64,000 bases of DNA, from the NCBI RefSeq assembly GCF_027570035.1, contig NZ_JAKMUU010000003.1:62001-126000 (forward strand), given 5' to 3'. The notes below the pieces were generated by a model that made no database searches, had not been told where the DNA came from, and saw nothing but the letters and a program-made list of their open reading frames with translations. The stretch is from Corynebacterium curieae (GTDB lineage Bacteria; Actinomycetota; Actinomycetes; Mycobacteriales; Mycobacteriaceae). Position numbers and translations under genes: made by a program. This document shows positions 26,469-34,841 of the stretch, piece after piece (the stretch's first letter is position 1; the number at the start of each line of letters is the position of its first letter).

Positions 26469-26615
26469 ATGCGTTTGAGAGAGCGCATACGAGAGAGATA
26501 GAGAGAACCCCTCAGTTTCCAGAGGGCGGCTTGAAGCCGATACATGGAAACACCTTGTAGAGAGAGACGCCTGCGGCCCTCGGTTCCTTCCGGTTCCGAG
26601 GGCCGCAGGCGTTTT
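26469..26615 (+). ncRNA. Repeated structured RNA element, copy A
   Basis: In order: hairpin ATGCG/CGCAT (26469-26488); the purine tract GAGAGAGATAGAGAGAA (26491-26507); hairpin CCCTC/GAGGG (26509-26526) whose loop holds GTTTCCA; the short hairpin CGGCTTGAAGCCG (26527-26539); TGGAAAC (26545-26551), complementary to the GTTTCCA loop and so able to form a pseudoknot; a second purine tract; and a 16-bp terminator stem (26568-26611) followed by TTTT. No plus-strand gene follows, as the next gene converges, so this is probably a stand-alone RNA of about 145 nt. It opens with a possible leaderless ORF, MRLRERIRER. I recognise no known family. Confidence 0.65.
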
Positions 26616-26628
26616 ACCACCCAGTTCT

Positions 26629-27951
26629 CTACTCGTGCAGCTTATTCTTCTTGGAAGCGAAGAGCACCGCTGTTCCGGTCACCAGCGCCGCAGCTACAAG
26701 GTAAAAGGCTGGGGCGAGTTGTAAACCGGTGACGTCGATAAGCCAAGTAGCAATCATCGGTGCCGTACCACCAAAGACGGCGTTGGCCGTATTAAACGTC
26801 AACGCGAAGCCGGAAAGGCGCACGTGGGTTGGAAATTGCTCGGAAAGAAAGGACGGCAAGACGCCGTCGTTAAGCGCCAGCACGCCACCCAAGCAAACCT
26901 GAATAATGATGACGAGGAGGAGCCCGGCGCCGTCGAGCAACATAAAGGCCGGAATGATACTTATACCCATAAATACTGCTGCGCACAGCATCGTGGTGCG
27001 GCGGCCCAGACGATCCGAAAGCATACCGGTAAGCAGCGCAAAGCCTATATAGAATGCGGACGCGACCGAAGAGGCGATAAAAGCCGGAGTTGCGGCCATA
27101 CCCAGCTCTTCCGAAAGGTAGGTAGGCAGGTAGGTCAAGATGACGTAGAAGCCAATAGCATTAAGAACTGCACCGGCAAAGGCAATGGCCAGAGCCTTGG
27201 GATACTTAAGGACCTCGCGCAGCGGCGATTTCTCCGGCGCATCTTGATCTTCAAAGCGGGAGGATTCCTCGGTATGGCGGCGAATCCACAGGCCATACAT
27301 GCCCAGCGGCAGCGCAATCAAGAAGGGCACGCGCCAACCCCAGGAATCCAGCGCGGCATCATCTAGTACACCGGTCAGCAGGGCTGCAATGAGCGAGCCC
27401 AAAAGCAGGCCCGAGGCCGTGGCGGACGGGACGACCGCGGAGTAGATTCCGCGCTTTCCAGCCGGGGCAATTTCAGCCAAGTGCGTGGCCGCGCCGGCAT
27501 ATTCGCCGGCCGCGGAAAAGCCTTGGACCATACGGCAAAGTAGCAGCAAAAGGGATGCGGCGAAGCCAATGGTGGCATAGCCCGGCAGGAAACCAATGCA
27601 GGCCGTTGCTGCAGACATCATCACAATGGACACCGTCAGCGTGTGGATACGCCCGTACTTATCACCAAAGTGGCCCCACACGATGCCACCGAGTGGTCGC
27701 ACCAGGAAGGAAAGCGCGAACAGCGCAAACGTCATAATCAGCGCGCGGCGCCCCTCCATTTCAGGGAAGAATACGCGAGAGATAATCGCGGACATATAAA
27801 TATAGGCCGCATAATCAAACCACTCGATGAAGGTGCCAATAAACGCCGCCTTAATGGCGGAGCGGTGTTGATGCTTGGCCTCTGCTGCTTCCTCGGCCGA
27901 CTGCGCCGGCACGGCATCGTTGGCTGGGGGTCGGGCTGTGAGAGGAGACAT
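26629..27951 (-). CDS. MFS transporter, metabolite:H+ symporter (MHS) family
   Basis: A 440-residue transporter with twelve membrane segments. The first helix region AAFIGTFIEWFDYAAYIYM and the loop GHFGDKYGRIHTL are typical of the MHS branch (ProP, KgtP, ShiA). Substrates of this branch include proline/betaine, dicarboxylates and shikimate; the one used here is not evident. The ATG at 27951 has TGAGGAG upstream. It stands alone, with copy A of the RNA element at its 3' side and copy B at its 5' side, both on the opposite strand. Confidence 0.85.
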   Translation of the reverse strand: MSPLTARPPANDAVPAQSAEEAAEAKHQHRSAIKAAFIGTFIEWFDYAAYIYMSAIISRVFFPEMEGRRALIMTFALFALSFLVRPLGGIVWGHFGDKYGRIHTLTVSIVMMSAATACIGFLPGYATIGFAASLLLLLCRMVQGFSAAGEYAGAATHLAEIAPAGKRGIYSAVVPSATASGLLLGSLIAALLTGVLDDAALDSWGWRVPFLIALPLGMYGLWIRRHTEESSRFEDQDAPEKSPLREVLKYPKALAIAFAGAVLNAIGFYVILTYLPTYLSEELGMAATPAFIASSVASAFYIGFALLTGMLSDRLGRRTTMLCAAVFMGISIIPAFMLLDGAGLLLVIIIQVCLGGVLALNDGVLPSFLSEQFPTHVRLSGFALTFNTANAVFGGTAPMIATWLIDVTGLQLAPAFYLVAAALVTGTAVLFASKKNKLHE

Positions 27952-28155
27952 GCTCCTCACCTCAATTCTGTAGCTATACAAGCATGTGAAAACGGCGCAG
28001 CCTCGCTGCGCGCATAACTTCCACCTTACAGAAATTGAATATGTTTTACGTCACTTCCGTGCATTGCTGTTACACAAGACAATTGCTCCGGCGCTTCCCG
28101 ACGCCCTCCCCACTTAACTCCCAGCAACGTACAGCAATCCAACAGCCGGGCCCCA

Positions 28156-28183
28156 TTAGCACTACAGCCCAATCCCCCATACT
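28156..28183 (+). promoter_or_regulatory. Candidate promoter of RNA element copy B
   Basis: TTAGCA at 28156-28161 and CATACT at 28178-28183 with a 16-bp spacer, the same geometry as at copy A. The block CCCCATACT before the element is shared by both copies. Confidence 0.5.
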
Positions 28184-28189
28184 GAGATC

Positions 28190-28333
28190 GTGCGTTTGAG
28201 AGAGCGCATACGAGAGAGATAGAGAGAACCCCCTGCAGTTTCCACAGGGCGGCTTGAAGCCGATACATGGAAACAATGAGAGAGACGCCTGTGACCCTCG
28301 GTTCCTTCTGGAGCTGAGGGCCACAGGCATTTT
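28190..28333 (+). ncRNA. Repeated structured RNA element, copy B
   Basis: The same order as copy A: hairpin GTGCG/CGCAT (28190-28209), the same GA-rich tract, hairpin CCCTG/CAGGG (28231-28249), CGGCTTGAAGCCG (28250-28262), TGGAAAC (28268-28274) complementary to the loop GTTTCCA (28238-28244), and a terminator (28287-28328) with TTTT. Against copy A, the second hairpin has changed C-G to G-C at its closing pair, a compensatory change that supports the structure. The possible peptide is again MRLRERIRER but with a GTG start. Both flanking genes are on the other strand. It occupies the 400-bp gap between the MHS and ThrE genes. Confidence 0.65.
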
Positions 28334-28352
28334 CCTAGCTATAGCCTAGACA

Positions 28353-29663
28353 TCATGCGGAAGAAGGCCTCTGCGGAAGCTTTTTATCAAAATCAATGAG
28401 ACGACCCAACGCCCAATCCTTATCAGTGAGCAGGCGAGAAAACACCAATCCGGCACCAATAGATCCAACTACCATCATTCCGGTTGCTACGTTGGCCAAA
28501 GCTTGATCCATCTGACCATCGTTTAAATAAAACACTGCCCGGAACATTGTCACCCCCGGAATCATAATCACTGCAGCCGGAACGGTCGTTGTAATACGGG
28601 GAAGACGCGCCTTTTTAGATGCAACCGCGCCCAATAGCCCAATGAGCAGTCCACCCACGAAGGCCGCAAAAAAAATGGTTGTTCCCGCGTGAATAAGAAC
28701 CAAACGGAGCTCATTTGCCACGGTTCCCACGCACGCTGCCACTAAGACCATGCGACGGGAAGAATTGAAAAGAAAGGCAAATCCAGCAATTCCCAGAAAA
28801 CTTGCCACCGGTGCCAACAAAAACCACTGCATATCCTGTGCAGGTGCAGGCGGGTCAGGGCTAAGTTTGGTCAGCCAGCTGACCATAGAGACCGTGAAGG
28901 CCGCCGTAAATATAACAGTAAAGGCATACCCCAACCTGACAATGCCTGCATCGAAATCAAAGCGCGCTATATCAATCAAAGCAGAGAAAAGGGGAAACCC
29001 AGGAATTAAGAATAAAACCGCTGCCACAAAACCCGAGGACAACTCACTCGGCTCTACCGAACCAATGGCCCCAAAAATCTCCGTCAAGCAGAAGAAAACG
29101 ATGCTCGCCGTTGCGCCGCCAGCAATTACTCCTCCGATTTGATGAACGTGCCGGTGGAGCAACGTATAGCGAACAAACTGGCCCGCAAACGCCGCCAAAG
29201 CAACCAATCCCACCGCTTCCAATGGGAAAAAGTTAAGGTAGGCAAACGCCGCGCATGCTATCGCGGCGGCAAAGGATAGAACTAAACCGCTCCAGCGCTT
29301 TTTGATATCAAACTCGACAGCATCCAGCATCTCCGCCAATTCTTGGGCAGTAATCCCTGCATAGAGGCGATTGTGGGTCAGATCTTCTAAGGCTTCAATC
29401 CGCGAGGCATCAACTGCGGGAGAATGTTGCCGAGCAATGACCGTCCGGAAGTATTCGCCGCGGTGAAACGTACAGGTAATCTGCGTCAGACCCACTGTGG
29501 CATCTAGGTGATCAAACCCCAAGGCTCGCGCGCTGCGTTTCATCCCCCTCAGTACGCGATAACCAGAAGTGCCAGCACCCATTAGAAGCATTCCCACACG
29601 CAATACGACGTCTGCCTCCACGCCCATTTGCCGGTGCATTTCTGGATCAAATTGTTGTGACAC
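28353..29663 (-). CDS. thrE: ThrE-type threonine/serine exporter
   Basis: A 436-residue protein with a cytosolic N-terminal domain (residues 1-125, with DATVGLTQITCTFHRGE) and about ten membrane segments in two bundles. This is the fused ThrE architecture (DUF1212 plus a DUF3815-like domain) that exports L-threonine and L-serine in corynebacteria. The start is GTG at 29663 after a near-perfect GGAGGAGAT. RNA element copies B and C flank the gene on the opposite strand. Confidence 0.85.
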   Translation of the reverse strand: MSQQFDPEMHRQMGVEADVVLRVGMLLMGAGTSGYRVLRGMKRSARALGFDHLDATVGLTQITCTFHRGEYFRTVIARQHSPAVDASRIEALEDLTHNRLYAGITAQELAEMLDAVEFDIKKRWSGLVLSFAAAIACAAFAYLNFFPLEAVGLVALAAFAGQFVRYTLLHRHVHQIGGVIAGGATASIVFFCLTEIFGAIGSVEPSELSSGFVAAVLFLIPGFPLFSALIDIARFDFDAGIVRLGYAFTVIFTAAFTVSMVSWLTKLSPDPPAPAQDMQWFLLAPVASFLGIAGFAFLFNSSRRMVLVAACVGTVANELRLVLIHAGTTIFFAAFVGGLLIGLLGAVASKKARLPRITTTVPAAVIMIPGVTMFRAVFYLNDGQMDQALANVATGMMVVGSIGAGLVFSRLLTDKDWALGRLIDFDKKLPQRPSSA

Positions 29664-29922
29664 ATCTCCTCCTTTGGCACAGCACTTGGCGCCCAATTAA
29701 AGACTTCTCGACCCCAACCGAAACCCGAGAGCGCATTTGTGGTTCACCTAGAATCCTACGCAGAGACCCACCCTTGTGGATAATGCTCATTGCCCCAAAG
29801 GCCATCGCTTTCCACACCTATAGGCTGGTTCGACGTGCCATTTGCCCATTTCCCATAGCATTGCCACGGTACTCACAGGGAAAATGTAGGCTCATGGCAG
29901 CCTAGGAAGTTACCTTAACTTT

Positions 29923-30009
29923 ATGCGTTTGAGAGAACGCAAGAGAGATAGAGAGAACCAGTTCCAGCGCCCAGGGCCCCAAGCGAGGCCCGGGCGCTGG
30001 AGCTGTTTT
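29923..30009 (+). ncRNA. Repeated structured RNA element, short copy C
   Basis: A reduced version: hairpin TGCG/CGCA (29924-29941) with the same loop TTTGAGAGAA, the purine tract AGAGAGATAGAGAGAACC, then directly a strong terminator (29964-30000; CCAGCGCC pairing with GGCGCTGG, extendable outward) and TTTT at 30006-30009. The middle hairpins and pseudoknot are missing. Four bases are absent between the hairpin and the purine tract, so the mini-ORF of copies A and B is not preserved past six codons. A possible -10 (TACCTT) occupies the equivalent place. It lies in the 426-bp gap between ThrE and the amidohydrolase. Confidence 0.6.
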
Positions 30010-30088
30010 ATCCATCCCGGGCTGAAACAAGGAGGAGTTCCGTAGCCTCTCCCCACCAAGTGCAATCACATCATCGATCCGCAGAGAG

Positions 30089-31318
30089 TTAGGAATCGCT
30101 GCCAGCAGTACCGAGGTAGCTCAAAGCGGCGGCCACCAAAGCTTCGGTGCCGGTACGCAGCGTGGGCTGGAGCAGCGGCGCAAAGTGCGGGCTGTGGTTG
30201 GGCACATCCTTTCCTTCGTCGCGGCCGGAAAATACCCAGAAGCAGTAAGGAGCGCCGAAGGCGCGAGCAATGGTGGAGAAATCTTCGGAAGCCGTCAGGG
30301 GTTCTGCATTAAGGACGCGCTCGGCACCAAAATGGGAGGTGAAGGCTTCCTTTAGCCGTGCTGTGGTGGTCTCATCATTGCTGGTAAGCGGGTAGGAATC
30401 GTGATAACTAAACTCCGCCGGCTTAGGGCTACCGGCAGCTTGGCATTCTGCATTGACGATGCGTTCGATAGCGCTGGTGATTTTATCGCGCACCTGCTCG
30501 CTATACGCTCGTACGTTTATCTTTAGGCTGGCTTCGAAGGGAATAATATTGGCCTTCGAACCAGCGTTAATAGCTCCCACGGTGAGCACGCCAAATTCGG
30601 AAGGATTGAGCTCGCGGGAGATAACTGTCTGCAAATGCATGACGATGGAGCTGGCCAGCACCACTGGATCCACGCTGAGATGCGGCATGGAGCCGTGTGA
30701 ACCTTGGCCATAGACCTTAACGTCCATGCTTACCGCGGTGGACATGAAAGGCCCCGAAGCCAAGGCGACAGTTCCGGCAGGAAATTGGCTGGCAAAGACA
30801 TGTTGGCCTAGCACTACGTCCGGTGAGGCGACCTTGTCCACGAGGCCGTCATCCACCATGGCCTGGGCACCAGCGGCGATTTCCTCGCCCAGTTGAAAAA
30901 TGAGCTGCAGAGTGCCAGTCCACTGGTCGGTAGCCTGCGCCATGAGCGCGCCCATGCCCAGTAGGCTGGCCACGTGTGAATCGTGACCACAGGCATGCAT
31001 GACGGGCACGGCATTTCCTTCAGTATCGACCGCACTGTCCGTAGAGGCATAGTCCAATCCGGTGGCTTCCTGCACCGGCAATCCATCAAAATCCGCGCGC
31101 AGCATAACGGTGGGCCCAGCACCATTTTCTAAGACGCCGACCACACCGCCGCCTACCTCTACCTGTTGAAAACCAATCTCAGCGAGCTTGTCTTTAATGA
31201 CGCCGAGAGTGCGCTCTTCCTGCATGGAAAGCTCTGGGTGCTGGTGCAGATCCTTATACAGCGGCTGTTGCCAAACCTTTACGGAGTCCTAGTTGCTACA
31301 GACACTGCGAACGGTCAT
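30089..31318 (-). pseudogene. M20 N-acyl-amino-acid amidohydrolase with an in-frame amber codon
   Basis: The frame has a good start at 31318 (ATG after CGAGGAGGAAATA) and reads nine codons (MTVRSVCSN). It then meets TAG at 31289-31291 and continues in the same frame through LYKDLHQHPELS, a conserved M20 segment, to the stop at 30089. The rest is complete: MHACGHDSHVASLLG (metal ligands), LGEEIAAGAQAM (catalytic Glu) and the dimerisation domain. An ATG at 31225 could restart a 378-residue protein lacking this segment. Intact relatives cleave N-acyl amino acids or hippurate. Loss by nonsense mutation is the simplest reading; readthrough or a base error are alternatives. Confidence 0.8.
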
Positions 31319-31540
31319 TATTTCCTCCTCGTGTTGTCCCTTTGGCAGGATCAGCAAATGGTCAAGGTGTAATGTCTACCATAATTCAATAATGGCGCGA
31401 TGCAGGCCATATGCCTTTGAGCTGCGGTTATGCTACGTCCCCGATAGTGCAATCACTCTTAACCAATCGGACTTTTATAATTCACCAATTGTTTGTTTTC
31501 CATGTATCTAGGCTTCACCTGTCCGCCCTAAATTGACCGA

Positions 31541-32521
31541 GTGACTTTTCAGGAAGACTCTCTCAGTGCCGGCAACTCCGGCACTACAACCGCCTCTCCC
31601 GCCGGTACGGAAAACACCAGTGGTTCTGCGGCGCTCGTGCGCAAGGCAGCGCGCAATCGCCACAAGGAATGGCTGCTGGCAGCCCTACTGCTCGCACCGA
31701 ATCTGATATTGCTGGCTGTATTTACCTATCGGCCGCTGCTGGATAATATCCGCTTGTCCTTTTTCAATTGGAATATTTCCAGCCCCAATTCCACGTTCGT
31801 GGGCCTAGACAACTATGTGGAGTGGTTTACCCGCGATGACACGAGGACCATCGTCCTCAACACGTTGGTGTTTACGTTCTTTGCGGTCATTGGCTCCATG
31901 GTCATTGGTCTAGCGCTGGCATTGTTACTCAATCAAAACATCAAAGGACGCAATTTTGCGCGATCAGTGGTCTTTGCCCCCTACGCCATCTCCGGCGCGG
32001 CCATTGGCATTGCTTTCCAGTTCGTCTTTGACCCCAACTTCGGCCTGATCCAGGAAATCCTCAGCTGGTTCGGCGTAGACTCCCCCAACTTCTATGCCGT
32101 GCCGGGCTGGGCAATGTTCATGGTGACTTTTACCTTTGTGTGGAAAAACCTGGGCTATACCTTTGTCATCTACTTGGCGGCGCTACAGGGCCTAGACAAA
32201 GAGTTGGATGAGGCCGCGGCTATCGACGGCACTGGGCGCTGGCGTAAGTTCTGGCGGGTGACGATGCCGCAGCTGCGCAATACCACCTTTTTCCTGTCCA
32301 TTACGGTCCTGCTCAATTCCGTGCAGGTCTTCGACATCATCAACGTCATGACCCGTGGCGGCCCGCAAGGAAACGGCACGCAAACTTTGGTCTTCCAGAT
32401 CTATAACGAGACCTTTGTGAACTTCCGTGCCGGCTATGGTGCAACTGCCGCCACCATCTTGTTCCTGATTTTGCTCATCATCACCCTGATCCAAGTCCGC
32501 ATCATGGATAAGCGAGGTTAA
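31541..32521 (+). CDS. ugpA: Carbohydrate/glycerol-3-phosphate ABC importer permease, UgpA-like
   Basis: A 326-residue permease of the MalF/UgpA type with a 45-residue hydrophilic N-terminus, six membrane segments and the EAA loop DEAAAIDGTGRWRKFWRVTMPQL. The start is GTG at 31541. It opens a four-gene set in the order A-E-B-C, the same as ugpAEBC of C. glutamicum, which imports sn-glycerol-3-phosphate. A sugar or glycerophosphodiester substrate remains possible. Confidence 0.8.
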   Translation: MTFQEDSLSAGNSGTTTASPAGTENTSGSAALVRKAARNRHKEWLLAALLLAPNLILLAVFTYRPLLDNIRLSFFNWNISSPNSTFVGLDNYVEWFTRDDTRTIVLNTLVFTFFAVIGSMVIGLALALLLNQNIKGRNFARSVVFAPYAISGAAIGIAFQFVFDPNFGLIQEILSWFGVDSPNFYAVPGWAMFMVTFTFVWKNLGYTFVIYLAALQGLDKELDEAAAIDGTGRWRKFWRVTMPQLRNTTFFLSITVLLNSVQVFDIINVMTRGGPQGNGTQTLVFQIYNETFVNFRAGYGATAATILFLILLIITLIQVRIMDKRG

Positions 32522-32526
32522 CCCAC

Positions 32527-33393
32527 ATGGCTACTTCTACCCTTCACATGGTCACGGATGAATCCCCCACCGCCCGCCGCGCCAAGCTTATAGGTGGCTA
32601 TCTGGGTATCCTCGCGGTGCTATTACTTATTGGCCTACCGCTCTTTTGGATCCTCATGACGTCTTTCAAGGCCAAGGGCGATATTTATACAGATCCAGTC
32701 AACTGGCTACCACCAGTATGGGAGACCGGAAATTACTCTGATGCCACCACGCGCGTGCCATTCTGGACCTACCTGCGCAACTCAGTACTGATAACCGCGG
32801 TGCTTTCCATCATCAAGATTGTGCTGGGCGTCATCTCCGCCTATGCGCTGGCCATCCTGCGCTTCCCCGGCCGCCACCTAGTTTTCCTGTTGGTTATTTC
32901 CTCACTCATGGTGCCGAGCGAAATCACCGTCATCTCCAACTACGCCCTAGTCAATTCCTTGGGCTGGCGCAATACATTTGTGGGCATTATCGTGCCACTG
33001 GCCGGCGTGGCCTTCGGTACCTTCTTGATGCGCAACCACTTCTTGTCCCTGCCCTATGAGCTGGTAGAAGCCGCTCGCATGGACGGTGCCGGCCCCATCC
33101 GCTTGCTTACCAAGGTGCTGCTTCCAGTCTCTTGGCCTACTCTGACTGCGTTTTCCGTAATCACCATGGTCAATGAATGGAACACCTACTTATGGCCGTT
33201 CCTCATGGCCGATACCGAGGACGTTGCTCCTCTGCAGGTCGGCCTGACCATGCTGCAAAACAACGATGGCGTGACCAACTGGGGCCCGGTTATGGCCGCC
33301 ACCATCCTCACCATCATTCCTATGGTGATCATCTTCCTAGCCTTGCAAAAATACATGATTCAAGGTCTGACCACTGGCGCCGTGAAGGGCTAG
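32527..33393 (+). CDS. ugpE: ABC importer permease, UgpE-like
   Basis: A 288-residue permease of the MalG/UgpE type with six membrane segments and the EAA loop VEAARMDGAGPIRLLTKVLLPV. It begins 5 bp after ugpA. FGTFLMRNHFLSLPYEL before the EAA motif is the usual family sequence. It pairs with UgpA to form the membrane channel. Confidence 0.85.
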   Translation: MATSTLHMVTDESPTARRAKLIGGYLGILAVLLLIGLPLFWILMTSFKAKGDIYTDPVNWLPPVWETGNYSDATTRVPFWTYLRNSVLITAVLSIIKIVLGVISAYALAILRFPGRHLVFLLVISSLMVPSEITVISNYALVNSLGWRNTFVGIIVPLAGVAFGTFLMRNHFLSLPYELVEAARMDGAGPIRLLTKVLLPVSWPTLTAFSVITMVNEWNTYLWPFLMADTEDVAPLQVGLTMLQNNDGVTNWGPVMAATILTIIPMVIIFLALQKYMIQGLTTGAVKG

Positions 33394-33473
33394 AAGGCTT
33401 CTTCCCCACCCACGCTCGCCGTTTCCACTCGCTTAACCTTCCGCCTTCAACCAGGCACTACAAGGAGAATTAC

Positions 33474-34796
33474 ATGCTACGCCGCAAATTCCTCGCCCTC
33501 GCTTCCACAGCCGCTTCTGCCACCGCTCTGGCCGCCTGCGCCGGCACCTCTTCCACCAACCCGCAAGGTGGCAAAGATCAAGGCGGCGACGGTGACGTCA
33601 CCGAGCTGACCTGGTGGTCCAACCATCCGGGCACCTCTAAGGACATTGAAAAAGAAATCATCTCCCGCTTTGAAAAGGAGAACCCGGACATCAAGGTAAA
33701 TCTCGTTGATGCCGGCAAGAACTACGAAGAGGCGGCACAGAAGTTCAATGCCGCGCTCACCGGCCAAGATCTACCGGACATCGTGGTGCTTTCCGACGTC
33801 TGGTGGTACAACTTTGCCATCAACGACCAGATCGCCAACGTGGATGACCTTGCGAAGGAAGCAGGCATCGACCTGTCTACCTATGTGCAGCCGCTCTACG
33901 AGGACTACAACTACGATGGCGGCCACTTTGCTCTCCCCTTCGCCCGCTCCACGCCGCTGTTTTACTACAACAAGGATGCTTGGAAGAAGGCCGGTCTGCC
34001 GGACCGCGGCCCGAAGTCCTGGGACGAGATGGATGAGTGGTCCAAGAAGCTAGCCGAGGCGGATTCCAAGATGAAGCCCTTTGGCTGGGGCGATGCCGTG
34101 GACTACCTGGGGTGGATCTTCCAGGGCCCACTATGGTCCAAGGGCGGCGCTTATTCCGATGAGTGGGACCTGAAGTTCACCGATGACAAGACGATCAAGG
34201 CCGTCGAGTGGCTCAAGAACATCACCGATGAAAAGAAGGGCTACTCCTACGTGGGCAACGATATGGCCATGGAGTTCGGCACCGGCCGCGCTGCCGCCAC
34301 TGTTCTCTCCACCGGTGACCTAGCAGGTCTTACCGATACCGCCAAATTCGAGCTCGGCACCGCTTTCCTGCCTAACCCGACTGGTGACGGGGCCTGCCCC
34401 ACCGGTGGTGCAGGTTTGGCAATCCCAGCCGGCATTAGCAAGAACCGCCAGCTGGCTGCTATCAAGCTCATTGACTTCATCACCAATGAGGAAAACACCT
34501 GCTACTGGTCCCAGAACGTGGGCTACATGCCGGTGCGCTCCACCGCGGTGGACAACGAGGACCAGAAGAAGTTCATGAAGGACAACCCGAACTTCGAAAC
34601 GGCTATCAAGCAGCTTCCAGAAACCCGGCCGCAGGATAATGCCCGCGTATTCCTCCCCGGCGCGGACCAGGAAATCGGCGGTGCTTTTGAAAAGATCGTG
34701 ACCAACCGCGATGACGTCACCAAGGTGCTTACCGATCTGCAAAAGACTCTGCAGTCTATTTACGACAACCAGGTCAAGCCAGTCATCAATAAGTAG
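33474..34796 (+). CDS. ugpB: ABC substrate-binding lipoprotein, UgpB-like
   Basis: A 440-residue extracellular solute-binding protein. The signal peptide MLRRKFLALASTAASATALAAC ends in a lipobox (AAC) and also contains a twin arginine. The mature part belongs to the MalE/UgpB fold (TELTWWSNHPGTSKDIE, then DIVVLSDVWWYNFA). The ATG at 33474 follows AAGGAG with 6-nt spacing. It lies between the permeases and the ATPase. Ligand identity is inferred from gene order. Confidence 0.82.
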   Translation: MLRRKFLALASTAASATALAACAGTSSTNPQGGKDQGGDGDVTELTWWSNHPGTSKDIEKEIISRFEKENPDIKVNLVDAGKNYEEAAQKFNAALTGQDLPDIVVLSDVWWYNFAINDQIANVDDLAKEAGIDLSTYVQPLYEDYNYDGGHFALPFARSTPLFYYNKDAWKKAGLPDRGPKSWDEMDEWSKKLAEADSKMKPFGWGDAVDYLGWIFQGPLWSKGGAYSDEWDLKFTDDKTIKAVEWLKNITDEKKGYSYVGNDMAMEFGTGRAAATVLSTGDLAGLTDTAKFELGTAFLPNPTGDGACPTGGAGLAIPAGISKNRQLAAIKLIDFITNEENTCYWSQNVGYMPVRSTAVDNEDQKKFMKDNPNFETAIKQLPETRPQDNARVFLPGADQEIGGAFEKIVTNRDDVTKVLTDLQKTLQSIYDNQVKPVINK

Positions 34797-34841
34797 GCTC
34801 TCGCAGCCGCCCCACTCCCCTAAAGATTCTGAAAGGTAACC

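Noticed and set aside
29657-29905. 82-codon plus-strand open frame in the gap before RNA copy C
   Set aside because: No ribosome-binding site, no recognisable composition, and it overlaps the thrE start region.
26568-30009. RNA elements A-C as attenuators of downstream genes
   Set aside because: No plus-strand gene follows any of the three terminators; the next genes are all on the minus strand.
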